This document shows, in pieces, positions 1 through 8,719 of a stretch of DNA of 64,000 nt. Where the stretch lies: positions 186,001 to 250,000 of the forward strand of contig NZ_LOKW01000029.1 in assembly GCF_002211305.1 (NCBI RefSeq), written 5' to 3'. Under the pieces are notes generated by a model. That model had not been told where the DNA came from. It was given only the letters and a program-made list of their open reading frames with translations, and made no database searches. Position 1 is the first letter of the stretch. Every line of letters begins with the position of its first letter. Both the position numbers and the translations under genes were made by a program. The stretch comes from Rhizobium sp. R634. GTDB lineage: Bacteria; Pseudomonadota; Alphaproteobacteria; Rhizobiales; Rhizobiaceae.

Positions 1-905
1 AGCTCTCCTTCGTCGTCAGCCTCGACAAATGGCACTGGGTGGTGGGAACCGGCGTCTATCTGGACGACGTTTTCGCCCAGAGTGCGGCCGCCAATGCGGT
101 GATGCGGGCCAACATCAGACGAACCTTCGTCATCGTCGCGCTGATCGCCGTGCCCGCCGTGCTCGTCGTTTTCACGACCTGCATGCTGCTGACTTTCCAT
201 GAACGCCGCATGGCCGACAGCCGGCTCAAGGAGCTGACGCAGCGCGTGATCGACACCCAGGAAGAGGAGCGCACGCGGCTGGCGCGCGAGCTGCATGACG
301 GCATCTCCCAAACCCTTCTCGGCGTGCGTTATGCGATGGACCTCGCCGGCCGCAAGGTCAGGACCAATGCCGACGAAGCGGCGCAGACCATCGAGCGCGG
401 CGTCGAGGCGCTGAACGGCGCCATCAAGGAAATAAGGCTGCTCTCGCACGATCTTCGACCCCGCGTGCTCGACGATCTCGGCCTGACGGCTGCACTGGAG
501 GCGCTCTGCCATCACTTTGCCGAACGGACCGGGATCGAGACGAAGATCGACGCCTCGGGCTTTACGGGCATGATGAAGGCGGAAGCCAGCACTGCCCTTT
601 ATCGCGTCGCCCAGGAGGCCTTCAACAATGTCGAGCGGCACGCTGGCGCCTCGAAGCTCTCGGTCAAGCTCTGGAGCGACGGCGGCCGCGCCCGCATGAC
701 CATCTCCGACAACGGCACCGGCTTCGACGGCGCCAATGACGGCGGATCCGGCAGCTCGGGTCTCGGCCTGCGCAACATGCAGGAGCGGATGGCGCACTTC
801 CGGGGCCTGCTGCTCATCGACAGCAGCGAGGCCGGCACGACGCTGACGGCGATGATGCCGAGATCGGCCAATCTGCCGTCCGGCAAGCAGGCGGAAGCCG
901 CATGA
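1..905 (+). CDS. mctS: Sensor histidine kinase MctS (5' end outside window)
   Basis: The reading frame is open from base 3, so the gene begins before the window. The first visible residues (DKWHWVVGTGVYLDD) are the end of an extracytoplasmic Cache-type sensor domain. A membrane helix follows (TFVIVALIAVPAVLVVFTT), then a HisKA_3 dimerisation helix with the phospho-accepting histidine in RLARELHDGISQ. The HATPase shows the N box (NNVERHA), DNGTGFD and GLGLRNMQERM. This is the NarX/DegS type of kinase. The stop overlaps the start of the downstream response regulator (ATGA). In R. leguminosarum MctSR activates the neighbouring monocarboxylate permease gene, and the same gene order here supports the name. 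The ligand is probably a short organic acid (inferred). Confidence 0.85.
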   Translation, partial: LSFVVSLDKWHWVVGTGVYLDDVFAQSAAANAVMRANIRRTFVIVALIAVPAVLVVFTTCMLLTFHERRMADSRLKELTQRVIDTQEEERTRLARELHDGISQTLLGVRYAMDLAGRKVRTNADEAAQTIERGVEALNGAIKEIRLLSHDLRPRVLDDLGLTAALEALCHHFAERTGIETKIDASGFTGMMKAEASTALYRVAQEAFNNVERHAGASKLSVKLWSDGGRARMTISDNGTGFDGANDGGSGSSGLGLRNMQERMAHFRGLLLIDSSEAGTTLTAMMPRSANLPSGKQAEAA

Positions 906-1573
906 ACGAACGCGCCAAAATCAGCGTCCTGCTGATCGACAACCATCCGCTGGTCTTGGACGGACTGAAGGCCGTGCTCGAAACCTTCGATCATATCGAG
1001 GTTGCAGGCACCGCCGGGCTTGCGCAAACCGGTCTCGACATCGCACGGCAGATCCGGCCGCAGGTGGTGCTGATGGACATCAACATGCCGAAGCTCAGCG
1101 GCATCGATGCGATCGAATTGTTCCGGAACGAGCTTCCGCAGACCCGCGTCGTTATGCTCTCGATGCATGACAGCCGCGAGTATATTTCCTCCTCGGTTAT
1201 GCATGGCGCCGCCGGCTACGTCCTCAAGGACGTCTCGACGGATGAGATCGTCTGCGCCATCGAAACCGTCGCGAACGGAGGCACCTATTTCTCCTCCGGC
1301 GTCTTCGACGCTCTGATGGGCGACCGCGCGGAGGAGGGGAGCGATCCGCTGACGCCGCGCGAACGCGATATCCTCGGGCAGATCGTTGCCGGTAGGAGCA
1401 ACCGCGAGATCGCCGAAGTGCTCGGGATAAGCGCCGCCACGGCGGAAACCCACCGCAAGAACCTGAAGAAAAAGCTCGGCATCGCCACCACGGCAGGCCT
1501 CATCCGCTATGCGCTCGACCATGGCATCGTCTCGAAAATCGAAGCAAATCCCCACCTACCCACTTCTGGGTAG
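902..1573 (+). CDS. mctR: NarL/LuxR-type response regulator MctR
   Basis: The 223-residue protein has an N-terminal receiver domain with acidic residues near 13 and the phospho-acceptor Asp59 in LMDINMP. A LuxR-type helix-turn-helix lies at about 148-195 (LTPRERDILGQIVAGRSN, then GISAATAETHRK). It overlaps the kinase by four bases, so the pair is translationally coupled. It probably activates mctP downstream, as described for R. leguminosarum MctSR. A NarL-like inverted repeat lies across its own stop codon, upstream of the permease genes. Confidence 0.9.
   Translation: MNERAKISVLLIDNHPLVLDGLKAVLETFDHIEVAGTAGLAQTGLDIARQIRPQVVLMDINMPKLSGIDAIELFRNELPQTRVVMLSMHDSREYISSSVMHGAAGYVLKDVSTDEIVCAIETVANGGTYFSSGVFDALMGDRAEEGSDPLTPRERDILGQIVAGRSNREIAEVLGISAATAETHRKNLKKKLGIATTAGLIRYALDHGIVSKIEANPHLPTSG
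1557..1572. promoter_or_regulatory. Candidate MctR binding site (NarL-type 7-2-7 inverted repeat)
   Basis: TACCCAC-TT-CTGGGTA: two heptamers close to the NarL consensus TACYYMT in tail-to-tail arrangement with a 2-bp gap. The repeat extends to 8-bp arms (CCTACCCA/TGGGTAGG) at 1555-1574 and overlaps the mctR stop codon. It could instead be a simple 3' hairpin, but the 7-2-7 spacing and the position before the mctP genes favour an operator. Confidence 0.5.
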
Positions 1574-1675
1574 GCCCCGGTATTTCGGCTGTGCGCCCAT
1601 CTTGTGGGGATAAAACCGACGCCCTAGGACTCCATTCGCGGCTTGCCAAGTGTCAAGCCGTTGGGAGGAATTCAC

Positions 1676-1750
1676 ATGCGTTACATCAGCTTCCGATTGG
1701 CCGGAAAAGCTCGAGCGACCCGAACGGGGCCTGCTGCCGCCGCCGGCTGA
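1676..1750 (+). other. Short ORF (24 codons) with strong ribosome binding site, possible leader peptide or gene fossil
   Basis: GGGAGGA lies 6-7 bases before ATG at 1676. The frame runs MRYISFRLAGKARATRT... to TGA at 1750. The ribosome binding site is stronger than that of the next gene. A 7-bp inverted repeat (CGGCTTG/CAAGCCG, 1639-1660) lies just upstream. It may be a leader peptide for the mctP transcript or the remnant of a longer gene whose body was deleted. No function can be assigned. Confidence 0.3.
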
Positions 1751-1820
1751 CAGACCTGCCTTCCACGCCGACAACTGGAACATGGCGACCGCAATTGCGG
1801 CGCCTGAAAGGTACTCCGAC

Positions 1821-2018
1821 ATGGAAAAACCACGTAGCAAGGCAGCGCTGTGGCTGCTGATCATTCCCTACATCGGCCTGCTCTGGCCGCCATTCTACAA
1901 TCTCCGGGAGCCGTCGCTTTTCGGCTTTCCCTTCTTCTACTGGTATCAGCTTCTCTGGGTGCCGATCACGGCGACGCTGACCTGGATTGCCTACCGGAGC
2001 GTTCGCCATGACGACTGA
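1821..2018 (+). CDS. DUF3311 small membrane protein, partner of MctP
   Basis: A 65-residue protein with two predicted membrane segments (LWLLIIPYIGLLW and FYWYQLLWVPITATLTWIA). The PPFYN and FGFPFFYWYQ motifs are typical of DUF3311 proteins encoded directly before sodium:solute symporter genes. The ATG at 1821 is preceded by GAAAGG; an in-frame ATG at 1782 (17-codon-longer arm) has a weaker site. The stop overlaps the mctP start by 11 bases, implying coupled translation and probably an accessory role in the transporter. That role is inferred from pairing only. Confidence 0.8.
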   Translation: MEKPRSKAALWLLIIPYIGLLWPPFYNLREPSLFGFPFFYWYQLLWVPITATLTWIAYRSVRHDD

Positions 2019-3483
2019 CATCAACGGCACGGCGCTTGCCGTCTTCATCTTCTTCTTCGCCCTCGTCACCGTCATGGGCTTCGTCGCCAGCCGCTGGCGC
2101 AAACCCGAGACGCTCGCCCATATCGATGAATGGGGCCTTGGCGGCCGCAACTTCGGCACCTGGATCACCTGGTTCCTCGTCGGCGGCGATTTCTATACCG
2201 CCTACACCGTCATCGCCGTACCGGCGCTGGTCTATACGGTCGGCGCCTATGGCTTCTTCGCGCTGCCCTATACGATCGTCGTCTATCCCTTCGTCTTCAT
2301 GGTCATGCCGATCCTGTGGAAACGCGCCAAGGATTTCGGCTATGTCACGGCCGCCGACGTCGTTCATGGCCAATACGGATCGCGCGGACTCGAACTCGCC
2401 GTCGCGGCGACGGGCGTCATCGCCACCATGCCTTACATCGCCCTCCAGCTCGTCGGCATGACGGCGGTGCTGAAGGCGCTCGGGCTGCACGGCGAACTGC
2501 CGCTTGCGATCGCCTTCATCGTGCTGGCGCTCTACACCTATTCGGCGGGCCTGCGCGCCCCGGCTCTGATCGCCTTCGTCAAGGACATCATGATCTATAT
2601 CGTGGTGATCGCAGCCGTTGCACTCATCCCCTCGAAGCTCGGCGGCTATGCCAATGTCTTCGCCTCGGCCGATGCGGCCTTCCAGGCCAAGGGCTCCGGC
2701 AACCTGCTGCTCGGCGGCAACCAGTATGTCGCCTATGCCACGCTTGCGCTCGGTTCGGCGCTCGCCGCCTTCATGTATCCGCATACGCTGACGGGCATCT
2801 TCGCCTCCAACAGCGGCAAGACGATCCGCAAGAATGCGATCATGCTGCCCGCCTATACGCTGCTGCTCGGCCTTCTGGCTCTGCTCGGCTACATGGGCCA
2901 TGCCGCCAACCTGAAGCTCGACAGCGCCAATGACGTCGTTCCCACGCTGTTCAAGACGCTGTTTTCGGGCTGGTTCTCGGGCTTCGCCTTCGCTGCGATC
3001 GCGATCGGCGCGCTGGTGCCGGCGGCGGTGATGAGCATCGGTGCGGCCAATCTCTTCACCCGCAACTTCTGGAAGGCCTATGTCGATCCGAAGGTCAGCG
3101 ATGCGGGCGAGGCGAAGGTCGCGAAGGTGACGTCGCTGGTGGTGAAGGTCGGCGCGCTGCTCGTCATCATCTTCCTGCCGACGCAGTTCGCCCTCGACCT
3201 GCAGCTGCTCGGCGGCATCTGGATCCTGCAGACGCTTCCGGCCCTGGTCTTCGGTCTCTACACCAACTGGTTCCGCGCACCCGGGCTGCTTGCCGGCTGG
3301 TTCGTCGGCTTCTGCGGCGGCACCTACCTCGTCTGGGATGCCGGCTGGAAGCCGCTGCATATGATCAGCCTCGGCGGCGAGCCTTTCACCGTCTATACCG
3401 GCCTGCTGGCTCTGGCGGCAAACATCGCCGTCGCGGTCGTCGTCAACGCCCTGCTTCCCGCCAGGGCTCCGGCTCGGGCGTAG
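2008..3483 (+). CDS. mctP: Monocarboxylate permease MctP (sodium:solute symporter family)
   Basis: A 491-residue integral membrane protein of the SSS family with about 13 hydrophobic segments from IFFFALVTVMGFVASRW onward. The conserved WGLGGRNFGTWITWFLVGGD segment lies near residue 40. Start ATG at 2008 (MTTDINGT) is chosen because it overlaps the DUF3311 gene. In R. leguminosarum MctP imports lactate, pyruvate, alanine and other short monocarboxylates and is thought to be proton rather than sodium coupled. Adjacent mctSR genes and the DUF3311 partner support the assignment. A hairpin at 3496-3517 follows the stop. Confidence 0.9.
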   Translation: MTTDINGTALAVFIFFFALVTVMGFVASRWRKPETLAHIDEWGLGGRNFGTWITWFLVGGDFYTAYTVIAVPALVYTVGAYGFFALPYTIVVYPFVFMVMPILWKRAKDFGYVTAADVVHGQYGSRGLELAVAATGVIATMPYIALQLVGMTAVLKALGLHGELPLAIAFIVLALYTYSAGLRAPALIAFVKDIMIYIVVIAAVALIPSKLGGYANVFASADAAFQAKGSGNLLLGGNQYVAYATLALGSALAAFMYPHTLTGIFASNSGKTIRKNAIMLPAYTLLLGLLALLGYMGHAANLKLDSANDVVPTLFKTLFSGWFSGFAFAAIAIGALVPAAVMSIGAANLFTRNFWKAYVDPKVSDAGEAKVAKVTSLVVKVGALLVIIFLPTQFALDLQLLGGIWILQTLPALVFGLYTNWFRAPGLLAGWFVGFCGGTYLVWDAGWKPLHMISLGGEPFTVYTGLLALAANIAVAVVVNALLPARAPARA

Positions 3484-3495
3484 GATGAAAATGCG

Positions 3496-3517
3496 AAGGG
3501 CAGCAAACGCTGCCCTT
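3496..3517. terminator. Hairpin between convergent mctP and chemoreceptor genes
   Basis: AAGGGCAGC-AAAC-GCTGCCCTT forms a perfect 9-bp stem with a 4-base loop. It lies between the stops of two convergent genes and is followed by CATTTTC on the minus strand, so it may serve both directions. There is no long T tract. Confidence 0.6.
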
Positions 3518-3560
3518 CCTCATTCCAAATTATGGCAGGGGCGCAAGAGCGCTCCGGCGA

Positions 3561-5534
3561 TCAGAATTCTTCCCAATCACCGGCCAATGCCGTGTTCCCC
3601 TGGACCGCCGCGCCGCCCTGGAACGACTTGCCGATCTTCGCGATCATCTGCCGAGCCGGCGAGACGACGGGTTGAGCGTGCTGCGCCGCTGCGGCCGGCT
3701 GCGTCATGCGCCTCGATGCTACCGCGCCGCCGATGTTGAACTGGCTGAGCAACTGGAACAGCGCATCGGCTTCCTTGGCAAGGTTATGAGCGGCGGCTGT
3801 GGCTTCTTCCACCATGGCGGCGTTCTGCTGCGTGCCCTGATCCATTTTGTTGACGGCGGCATTGATCTCTTTCAAGCCCGTCGCCTGTTCCTGCGAAGCG
3901 CCGACGATGGCGCCGACATTGCCGTCGACCTGCTGCACCTGCGTCGCAATCTCCTGCAGGGCCTTTCCGGTCTCGCCGACCAGGGCGACGCCGCTCTTCA
4001 CGTGGCCGTTCGAAGCGTTGATCAGTTCCTTGATTTCCTTTGCCGCCTTGGCGGAACGCTGCGCCAATTCGCGCACTTCCTGGGCAACGACGGCAAAGCC
4101 CTTGCCGGCTTCACCGGCGCGGGCGGCTTCGACGCCGGCATTCAGCGCCAAGAGGTTGGTCTGGAAGGCGATCTCGTCGATCACGCCGATGATGCTGCCG
4201 ATCTCGGTGGCGGAGGATTCGATCTTGCCCATGGCGTCGACCGCATCGCGAACGACGCTGCCCGAGCGTTCCGCATTGTCCTTGGTCTTGCGAACGAGCT
4301 GCCCGGCTTCCTGGGCCCTGTGGCTGGAGTCGGCGACGGTGGTCGTAATCTCTTCCAGGGCAGCGGCGGTTTCCTCGACGGAAGCGGCCTGCTGCTCGGT
4401 CCGCTTGGCAAGATCGTCCGAGGCCGACCGGATCTCCTGTGCGCCGGCCGCGATGGCGCTGGCGTTCTGGGAAACCTTCTGCATGGCGGCACGAAGCTTT
4501 TCGACAGCGGCGTTGAAATCGGCACGGAGCTTTTCCAGGGACGGAATGAAGGGCGTGTCGATCTGCTGCGTGAGGTCGCCGTCTGCCAGCGCCTGCAAGG
4601 CATCGCCGAGCCGGCCGACGGCCTGGTCCGTTTGCTCGGCAAGGGTGCGGCGTTCGTCGGCATCCTGCTCGAGCCGGTGCCGCTCCGCGACAGCCCGCTT
4701 GCTTTCCGCATCGGCTTCCCGTTCCGCCTTTGCCGAAATCGCGTCGCGCAAGCCGGCCACGGCGCGCGCAAGCTTACCGATCTCGTCGCCGCGCGCTTCG
4801 AGGCGACGATCGCCGTCGAGATTGCCTTCCGCCATCGCCTTCAGCGAAAGCTGGAGTTTTGCCAGCGGGCCGACGATCGTGCGGGATGTAATGGCGGCAG
4901 CGATGACGGAAAGAAGAGCTGCGATGCCGAGCGCGGTCAGCGCTATCGGCTTGAAGCCGCTCGCCGTGCTGCGAACCTCGCCGCCGATCGATTTGTTCAG
5001 CGCTTCCTGATAGTCGATGAATTTGTTGATGGCGCCGAGCCACTCAACGAAGGCCGGTCGGGCCTGTTCGAGCAGGATCTTGCGGGCCGCTTCGCCGTCG
5101 CCCTTCTCCTCCAGCGCGATGATCTCCGCGACCAGAGGATTGGTTTTCGCCTGAATGCCGCCAATCTCGTTCAGTATGGTTTTTTCCTGATCCGTCGCAC
5201 CTGCCGGAGATGCAACCATGTCGGCCATGCGCTTTTCATTCTCGGCATAAGTGGCCGCCAGCTTTTCGATCAGCGCCACGGCCGCCTTGCGTTCGTCCGC
5301 CGAGGTCACCAGGGTCACGTCGCGGATGGCGATCGCCCGATCGTGCACGCTGCCGCGATAGTTGATGGCAAACCGCTGCTTGACGCTGTTGACGTCGTTG
5401 ATCGTTTCAAGATTGCTGTTGATCTGCGCAACCTCCACCGCCGAATAGATGGTCAGGCCGGCCATCAGCAGAACCAGGAAGCTGAAGCCGAGGGTGAGAC
5501 GCACCGCGATCCCGAAACTCTTAATGCTGTTCAT
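3561..5534 (-). CDS. Methyl-accepting chemotaxis protein
   Basis: A 657-residue receptor. A first membrane helix (about 10-30) is followed by a four-helix-bundle periplasmic sensor, a second helix (PIALTALGIAALLSVIAAAI), HAMP regions (LADGDLTQQI) and the signalling domain with hairpin tip EIAFQTNLLALNAGVEAARA. The C terminus is DWEEF, matching the xWxxF pentapeptide tether that recruits CheR/CheB. Start at 5534 (MNSIKSFGIAV) has GGAGAG upstream; a longer in-frame start at 5597 lacks this. The ligand cannot be read from the sequence. No che genes are nearby, so it works with an operon elsewhere. Confidence 0.92.
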   Translation of the reverse strand: MNSIKSFGIAVRLTLGFSFLVLLMAGLTIYSAVEVAQINSNLETINDVNSVKQRFAINYRGSVHDRAIAIRDVTLVTSADERKAAVALIEKLAATYAENEKRMADMVASPAGATDQEKTILNEIGGIQAKTNPLVAEIIALEEKGDGEAARKILLEQARPAFVEWLGAINKFIDYQEALNKSIGGEVRSTASGFKPIALTALGIAALLSVIAAAITSRTIVGPLAKLQLSLKAMAEGNLDGDRRLEARGDEIGKLARAVAGLRDAISAKAEREADAESKRAVAERHRLEQDADERRTLAEQTDQAVGRLGDALQALADGDLTQQIDTPFIPSLEKLRADFNAAVEKLRAAMQKVSQNASAIAAGAQEIRSASDDLAKRTEQQAASVEETAAALEEITTTVADSSHRAQEAGQLVRKTKDNAERSGSVVRDAVDAMGKIESSATEIGSIIGVIDEIAFQTNLLALNAGVEAARAGEAGKGFAVVAQEVRELAQRSAKAAKEIKELINASNGHVKSGVALVGETGKALQEIATQVQQVDGNVGAIVGASQEQATGLKEINAAVNKMDQGTQQNAAMVEEATAAAHNLAKEADALFQLLSQFNIGGAVASRRMTQPAAAAQHAQPVVSPARQMIAKIGKSFQGGAAVQGNTALAGDWEEF

Positions 5535-6201
5535 TGGCACTCTCCATCGTTGGCGAGGTTTGTCAAAAGTGGCTGGGACGCCAGGATCGCTCGTCACATC
5601 TCATTCAAGCGTGCGGCCTCGATCCGTACTCCCGAATGCGTCCGGCCGCGGCTCTTCGCGCCGGACATGCCACTTCGCATGCACACTGCGCATTTATCCG
5701 GGAGCGGCCAAAGCCGATGCCTCGAGACGCGGAAGCGCGCGTGAAAGTAACACCGTCAATTTCATGCAAGATTTCGGATGCCTGGCCCGCCATCATGGCG
5801 TAGGTGACGATCCTGAGAACGTCGTTCCGATATCCTAAAAAATTTAAGGGAATATATTTTAGAGAGTGTAAACGGAGGCTGCCGAGCGCCAATATGCTGC
5901 GCTTTTCGTATATTTTATCCGCATTTTTTGGGCGGACGCCACGTGAAAAGAGTATGCCAAGTTGTTTCGCAGAAACGGTCGATATCTGCTGTTGTAGATC
6001 CGAAGCTCAACTCTTTCGGTGTCTTGTACTCGGGCAATGATCTGACGCACGACGAACGGAAATTGCGAATCACTTGGGATGCACTGCAGCGGCGTGGACG
6101 ATGCTTGGCGCCGTCTCTACGTCGCCAACAATTCCGGCCGCAGCCAATGCGCTGCAGCGACCTGACATCCTGTGCTCTTGGCACATTGCCCGCCTGCGGC
6201 G
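5535..6201. other. Intergenic region without a supported gene
   Basis: About 670 bases between the chemoreceptor start and the end of the LLM monooxygenase gene. Short open frames occur on both strands, but none combines a ribosome binding site, codon bias and recognisable protein. Bases 5820-5940 are AT-rich compared with the surroundings and may hold promoter elements. Nothing more specific is visible. Confidence 0.6.
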
Positions 6202-7272
6202 TCAGCCACGCAGCAGCGGCAGAAGCCGATCGCCCTGGCGCTTGATCTCGGAGAGGTAAGGCGTATCCGAAAGCACGAAATGCGTGATGCCGAGATCCTG
6301 GTATTTGCGCAGCGAGCGGGCGACATCTTCCGCAGAACCGACCAGCCAGGTAGTGCCGGCACCGCCGCCGCCGAATTTGCCCGGCGCGGTATAGAGATTG
6401 TCGTCGAGCACGTCGCCGCGCTCATGAAGAGCGAGCAGCCGCTGCTGGCCGACGGCGAGCGCGCGCTGGTGATCGTGCCAGCCGTCACCCTTGCTCTTCG
6501 CCATCTCGGCGACCTTCGCCTCGGCGTCGGCCCAGGCCTCATCCGTGGTGTCCCGAACCAGTGTCGTTATCCGCAGCCCGAATTCCAGCGGAGGCAGATC
6601 GCGATCGAGCTGCCTGCTCAGCGCTTTCAGGCGGTCGATCCGCTCGCGGACGCCTTCGAGCGGCTCGCCCCAGAAAAGCTGGACATCGGCCTCGGAGGCC
6701 GCCACTCTTTCAGCCGCTTCTGAAGCGCCGCCAAAATAGAATTTGGGATGGCGGCGGCTGCCGCGAGCCTCAATGCGCGGGACTACAGTAGAGTCGGCGA
6801 GCCGGAAATGATCGCCGGCGAAGGTGACGTTTTCTTCGGTCCACAATCGTCGGACCAGCCGCATGAACTCCCTGGTCCTGCTATAGCGATGCGCCTGGTC
6901 GCCCTCGCTGTCACCATAGGCGCCGAGATTGTCCTTGCCCGAGACGATGTTGATCCGCACCCGGCCGCTGCTGAGATGGTCGAGCGTCGCCGCGGCGGAA
7001 GCGAAATTCGCCGGCCGCCAATAGCCCGGGCGGATCGCAATCAGCGGCTCGAAGGTCGTGGTCCGCGCCGCGAGCGAAGCCGCGACGGTGAATGTATCTG
7101 GCCGGCCCCAGCCAGTGCCGATGAGCGCGCCCTTCCAGCCATGCCCCTCCAGCGCCTTTGCATGGCTGGTCAAGGTATCGAGGCTGTTGTGGTTTTCGAC
7201 GGCGGAATCGCCGCGATGGCCGGGTCTGACGTCGTTCGGGATATACCAGAGAAATTCGGACGGATTGCTCAT
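6202..7272 (-). CDS. LLM-class flavin-dependent monooxygenase, SsuD-like
   Basis: A 356-residue luciferase-like (TIM barrel) oxygenase. Segments such as ALIGTGWGRPDTFTVAASLA, AIRPGYWRPANFASAAATLD and RVRINIVSGKDNLGAYGD match alkanesulfonate monooxygenase SsuD, which cleaves C-S bonds using FMNH2 and O2 to release sulfite. Start ATG at 7272 (MSNPSEFLWYIPNDVRPG) is chosen from the N-terminal match, with AAGGAAAA upstream. It is last in a sulfonate-type operon (ABC genes, second monooxygenase). No flavin reductase gene (ssuE) lies nearby, so FMNH2 must come from elsewhere. Confidence 0.85.
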   Translation of the reverse strand: MSNPSEFLWYIPNDVRPGHRGDSAVENHNSLDTLTSHAKALEGHGWKGALIGTGWGRPDTFTVAASLAARTTTFEPLIAIRPGYWRPANFASAAATLDHLSSGRVRINIVSGKDNLGAYGDSEGDQAHRYSRTREFMRLVRRLWTEENVTFAGDHFRLADSTVVPRIEARGSRRHPKFYFGGASEAAERVAASEADVQLFWGEPLEGVRERIDRLKALSRQLDRDLPPLEFGLRITTLVRDTTDEAWADAEAKVAEMAKSKGDGWHDHQRALAVGQQRLLALHERGDVLDDNLYTAPGKFGGGGAGTTWLVGSAEDVARSLRKYQDLGITHFVLSDTPYLSEIKRQGDRLLPLLRG

Positions 7273-7330
7273 GCGACGCTGCAGTTTTCCTTGATTGGGA
7301 ATGGGAGGCCAGGGAAAGGCCTCCCGAAGA

Positions 7331-8698
7331 TCAGACCGCGGCCTGCGCCTGCTGCGCCCGAAGGGCAAAGCCGTTCGGCGGGCGCCGGAGGCCGAGATTC
7401 TCCCGCAGCGTCGTGCCTTCATATTCGTGGCGGAACAGGCCGCGCTTGCGCAGGATCGGAACGACCTGATCGACGAAATCGGTCAGCGCCGTGGGCAGGA
7501 TCGGCGGCATGATGTTGAAGGCGTCGGCCGCACCATTCTCGAACCATGTCTGCATCGCATCGGCGACCTGCTCAGGTGTGCCGACCACGGTGCGATGGCC
7601 GCGCGCGGTGGCGACCGCCAGGTAGAACTGGCGCAAAGTCAGATTGTTGCGTGACACCAGGTCGGAAACCAGCTTGAGGCGGCTCTTGTTGAGTTCCGTA
7701 TCCTCGGGCAGGGGAGGAGCGAGATCATCCAGCGAGTAGCCGGAAAGATCGACACCCCTGTAGTGGCGGCCAAGGATATTCCAGGCGATTGAGGGATGGA
7801 CGAGCGACTGAATATACTCGTAGTTCGCCTGGGCTTCCGCTTCCGTCCCGCCGAGGACCGGGAATATGCCGGGACTGATCAGCAGATCGTCCGGCCGCCG
7901 CCCGTAGCGGGCGAGCCGCCCCTTGACGTCGGAATAGAATTCCTGCGCATCCTCGAGCGTCTGGTTGGCGGTAAAGATCATTTCAGCCGTGCGGGCGGCC
8001 AGCTCGCGCCCTGGTTCCGAAGCGCCCGCCTGCACGATGACCGGATAACCCTGAACGGGGCGACCGACATTGAGCGGACCGGTCACCGAGAAGAACTTGC
8101 CCTTGTGATCGACGAGATGCACCTTGTCGGGATCGAGATAGACCCCGCTCTGCTTGTCGCGGATGAAGGCATCGTCCTCGTAGGAATCCCACAGGCCTTT
8201 GACCAGATCGACGAATTCCTCGGCCCGCTCATAGCGGTCGGCATGGGCGGGATGACCGGCGACCGAAAAATTCTTCGAGACATCCGCGCCCGTCGTGACG
8301 ACGTTCCAGGCCGCCCGGCCCTTCGAGATATAATCGAGCGACGCGAAGCGGCGGGCGAGAAGATATGGGTCCTCGTAGGTGGTCGATGCCGTGGCGACGA
8401 AGCCGATATGTTCGGTGACCTGCGAGAGGGCGGCCCAGAGGGTCAGGGGCTCGAAATGTGCGCCCTGGGCGGTTCGGCGAACCGCCTCCAGATCCTTGGC
8501 ACGCTCCCATCCGGCCGGACTGTCGGCAACGAAGACGAGATCGAATTTGCCTTGCTCGGCGGTCCGCGCAAGCTCCCGGTAATGATCGATGTTGAGGCCG
8601 GCATCGGCCTGCGCATCCGGATGGCGCCAGGCGGCGATATGATGGCCTGTCGCCATGATGAACGCGCCAAGCCGCATTTGCCTTTTCGATGTGCTCAT
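7331..8698 (-). CDS. LLM-class flavin-dependent monooxygenase, NtaA/SnaA/DszA family
   Basis: A 455-residue oxygenase. The N terminus (MRLGAFIMATGHHIAAWRHP), FDLVFVADSP, TYEDPYLLARRFASLDYISKGRAAWNVVT and GYPVIVQAGASEPGRELAARTAEMIF are hallmarks of the nitrilotriacetate/dibenzothiophene-sulfone monooxygenase branch. These use reduced FMN and O2 to open C-N or C-S bonds. It lies 21 bases after the ABC ATPase and 58 before the SsuD-like gene. Neighbours suggest an organosulfur substrate, but the exact one is unknown. Confidence 0.85.
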   Translation of the reverse strand: MSTSKRQMRLGAFIMATGHHIAAWRHPDAQADAGLNIDHYRELARTAEQGKFDLVFVADSPAGWERAKDLEAVRRTAQGAHFEPLTLWAALSQVTEHIGFVATASTTYEDPYLLARRFASLDYISKGRAAWNVVTTGADVSKNFSVAGHPAHADRYERAEEFVDLVKGLWDSYEDDAFIRDKQSGVYLDPDKVHLVDHKGKFFSVTGPLNVGRPVQGYPVIVQAGASEPGRELAARTAEMIFTANQTLEDAQEFYSDVKGRLARYGRRPDDLLISPGIFPVLGGTEAEAQANYEYIQSLVHPSIAWNILGRHYRGVDLSGYSLDDLAPPLPEDTELNKSRLKLVSDLVSRNNLTLRQFYLAVATARGHRTVVGTPEQVADAMQTWFENGAADAFNIMPPILPTALTDFVDQVVPILRKRGLFRHEYEGTTLRENLGLRRPPNGFALRAQQAQAAV

Positions 8699-8719
8699 TG
8701 GCTTAAATCCCTCGCTGAT

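Noticed and set aside
1966..3360. Long minus-strand open frame opposite mctP
   Set aside because: Composition is highly charged and repetitive as expected for antisense of a membrane protein gene; mctP is certain.
3672..5744. Very long open frame on the plus strand opposite the chemoreceptor
   Set aside because: It is the GC-rich shadow of a clear receptor gene; no ribosome binding site or known protein.
5804..6245. Small overlapping frames in the region before the LLM monooxygenase gene
   Set aside because: No ribosome binding site, domain or consistent codon bias in any of them.
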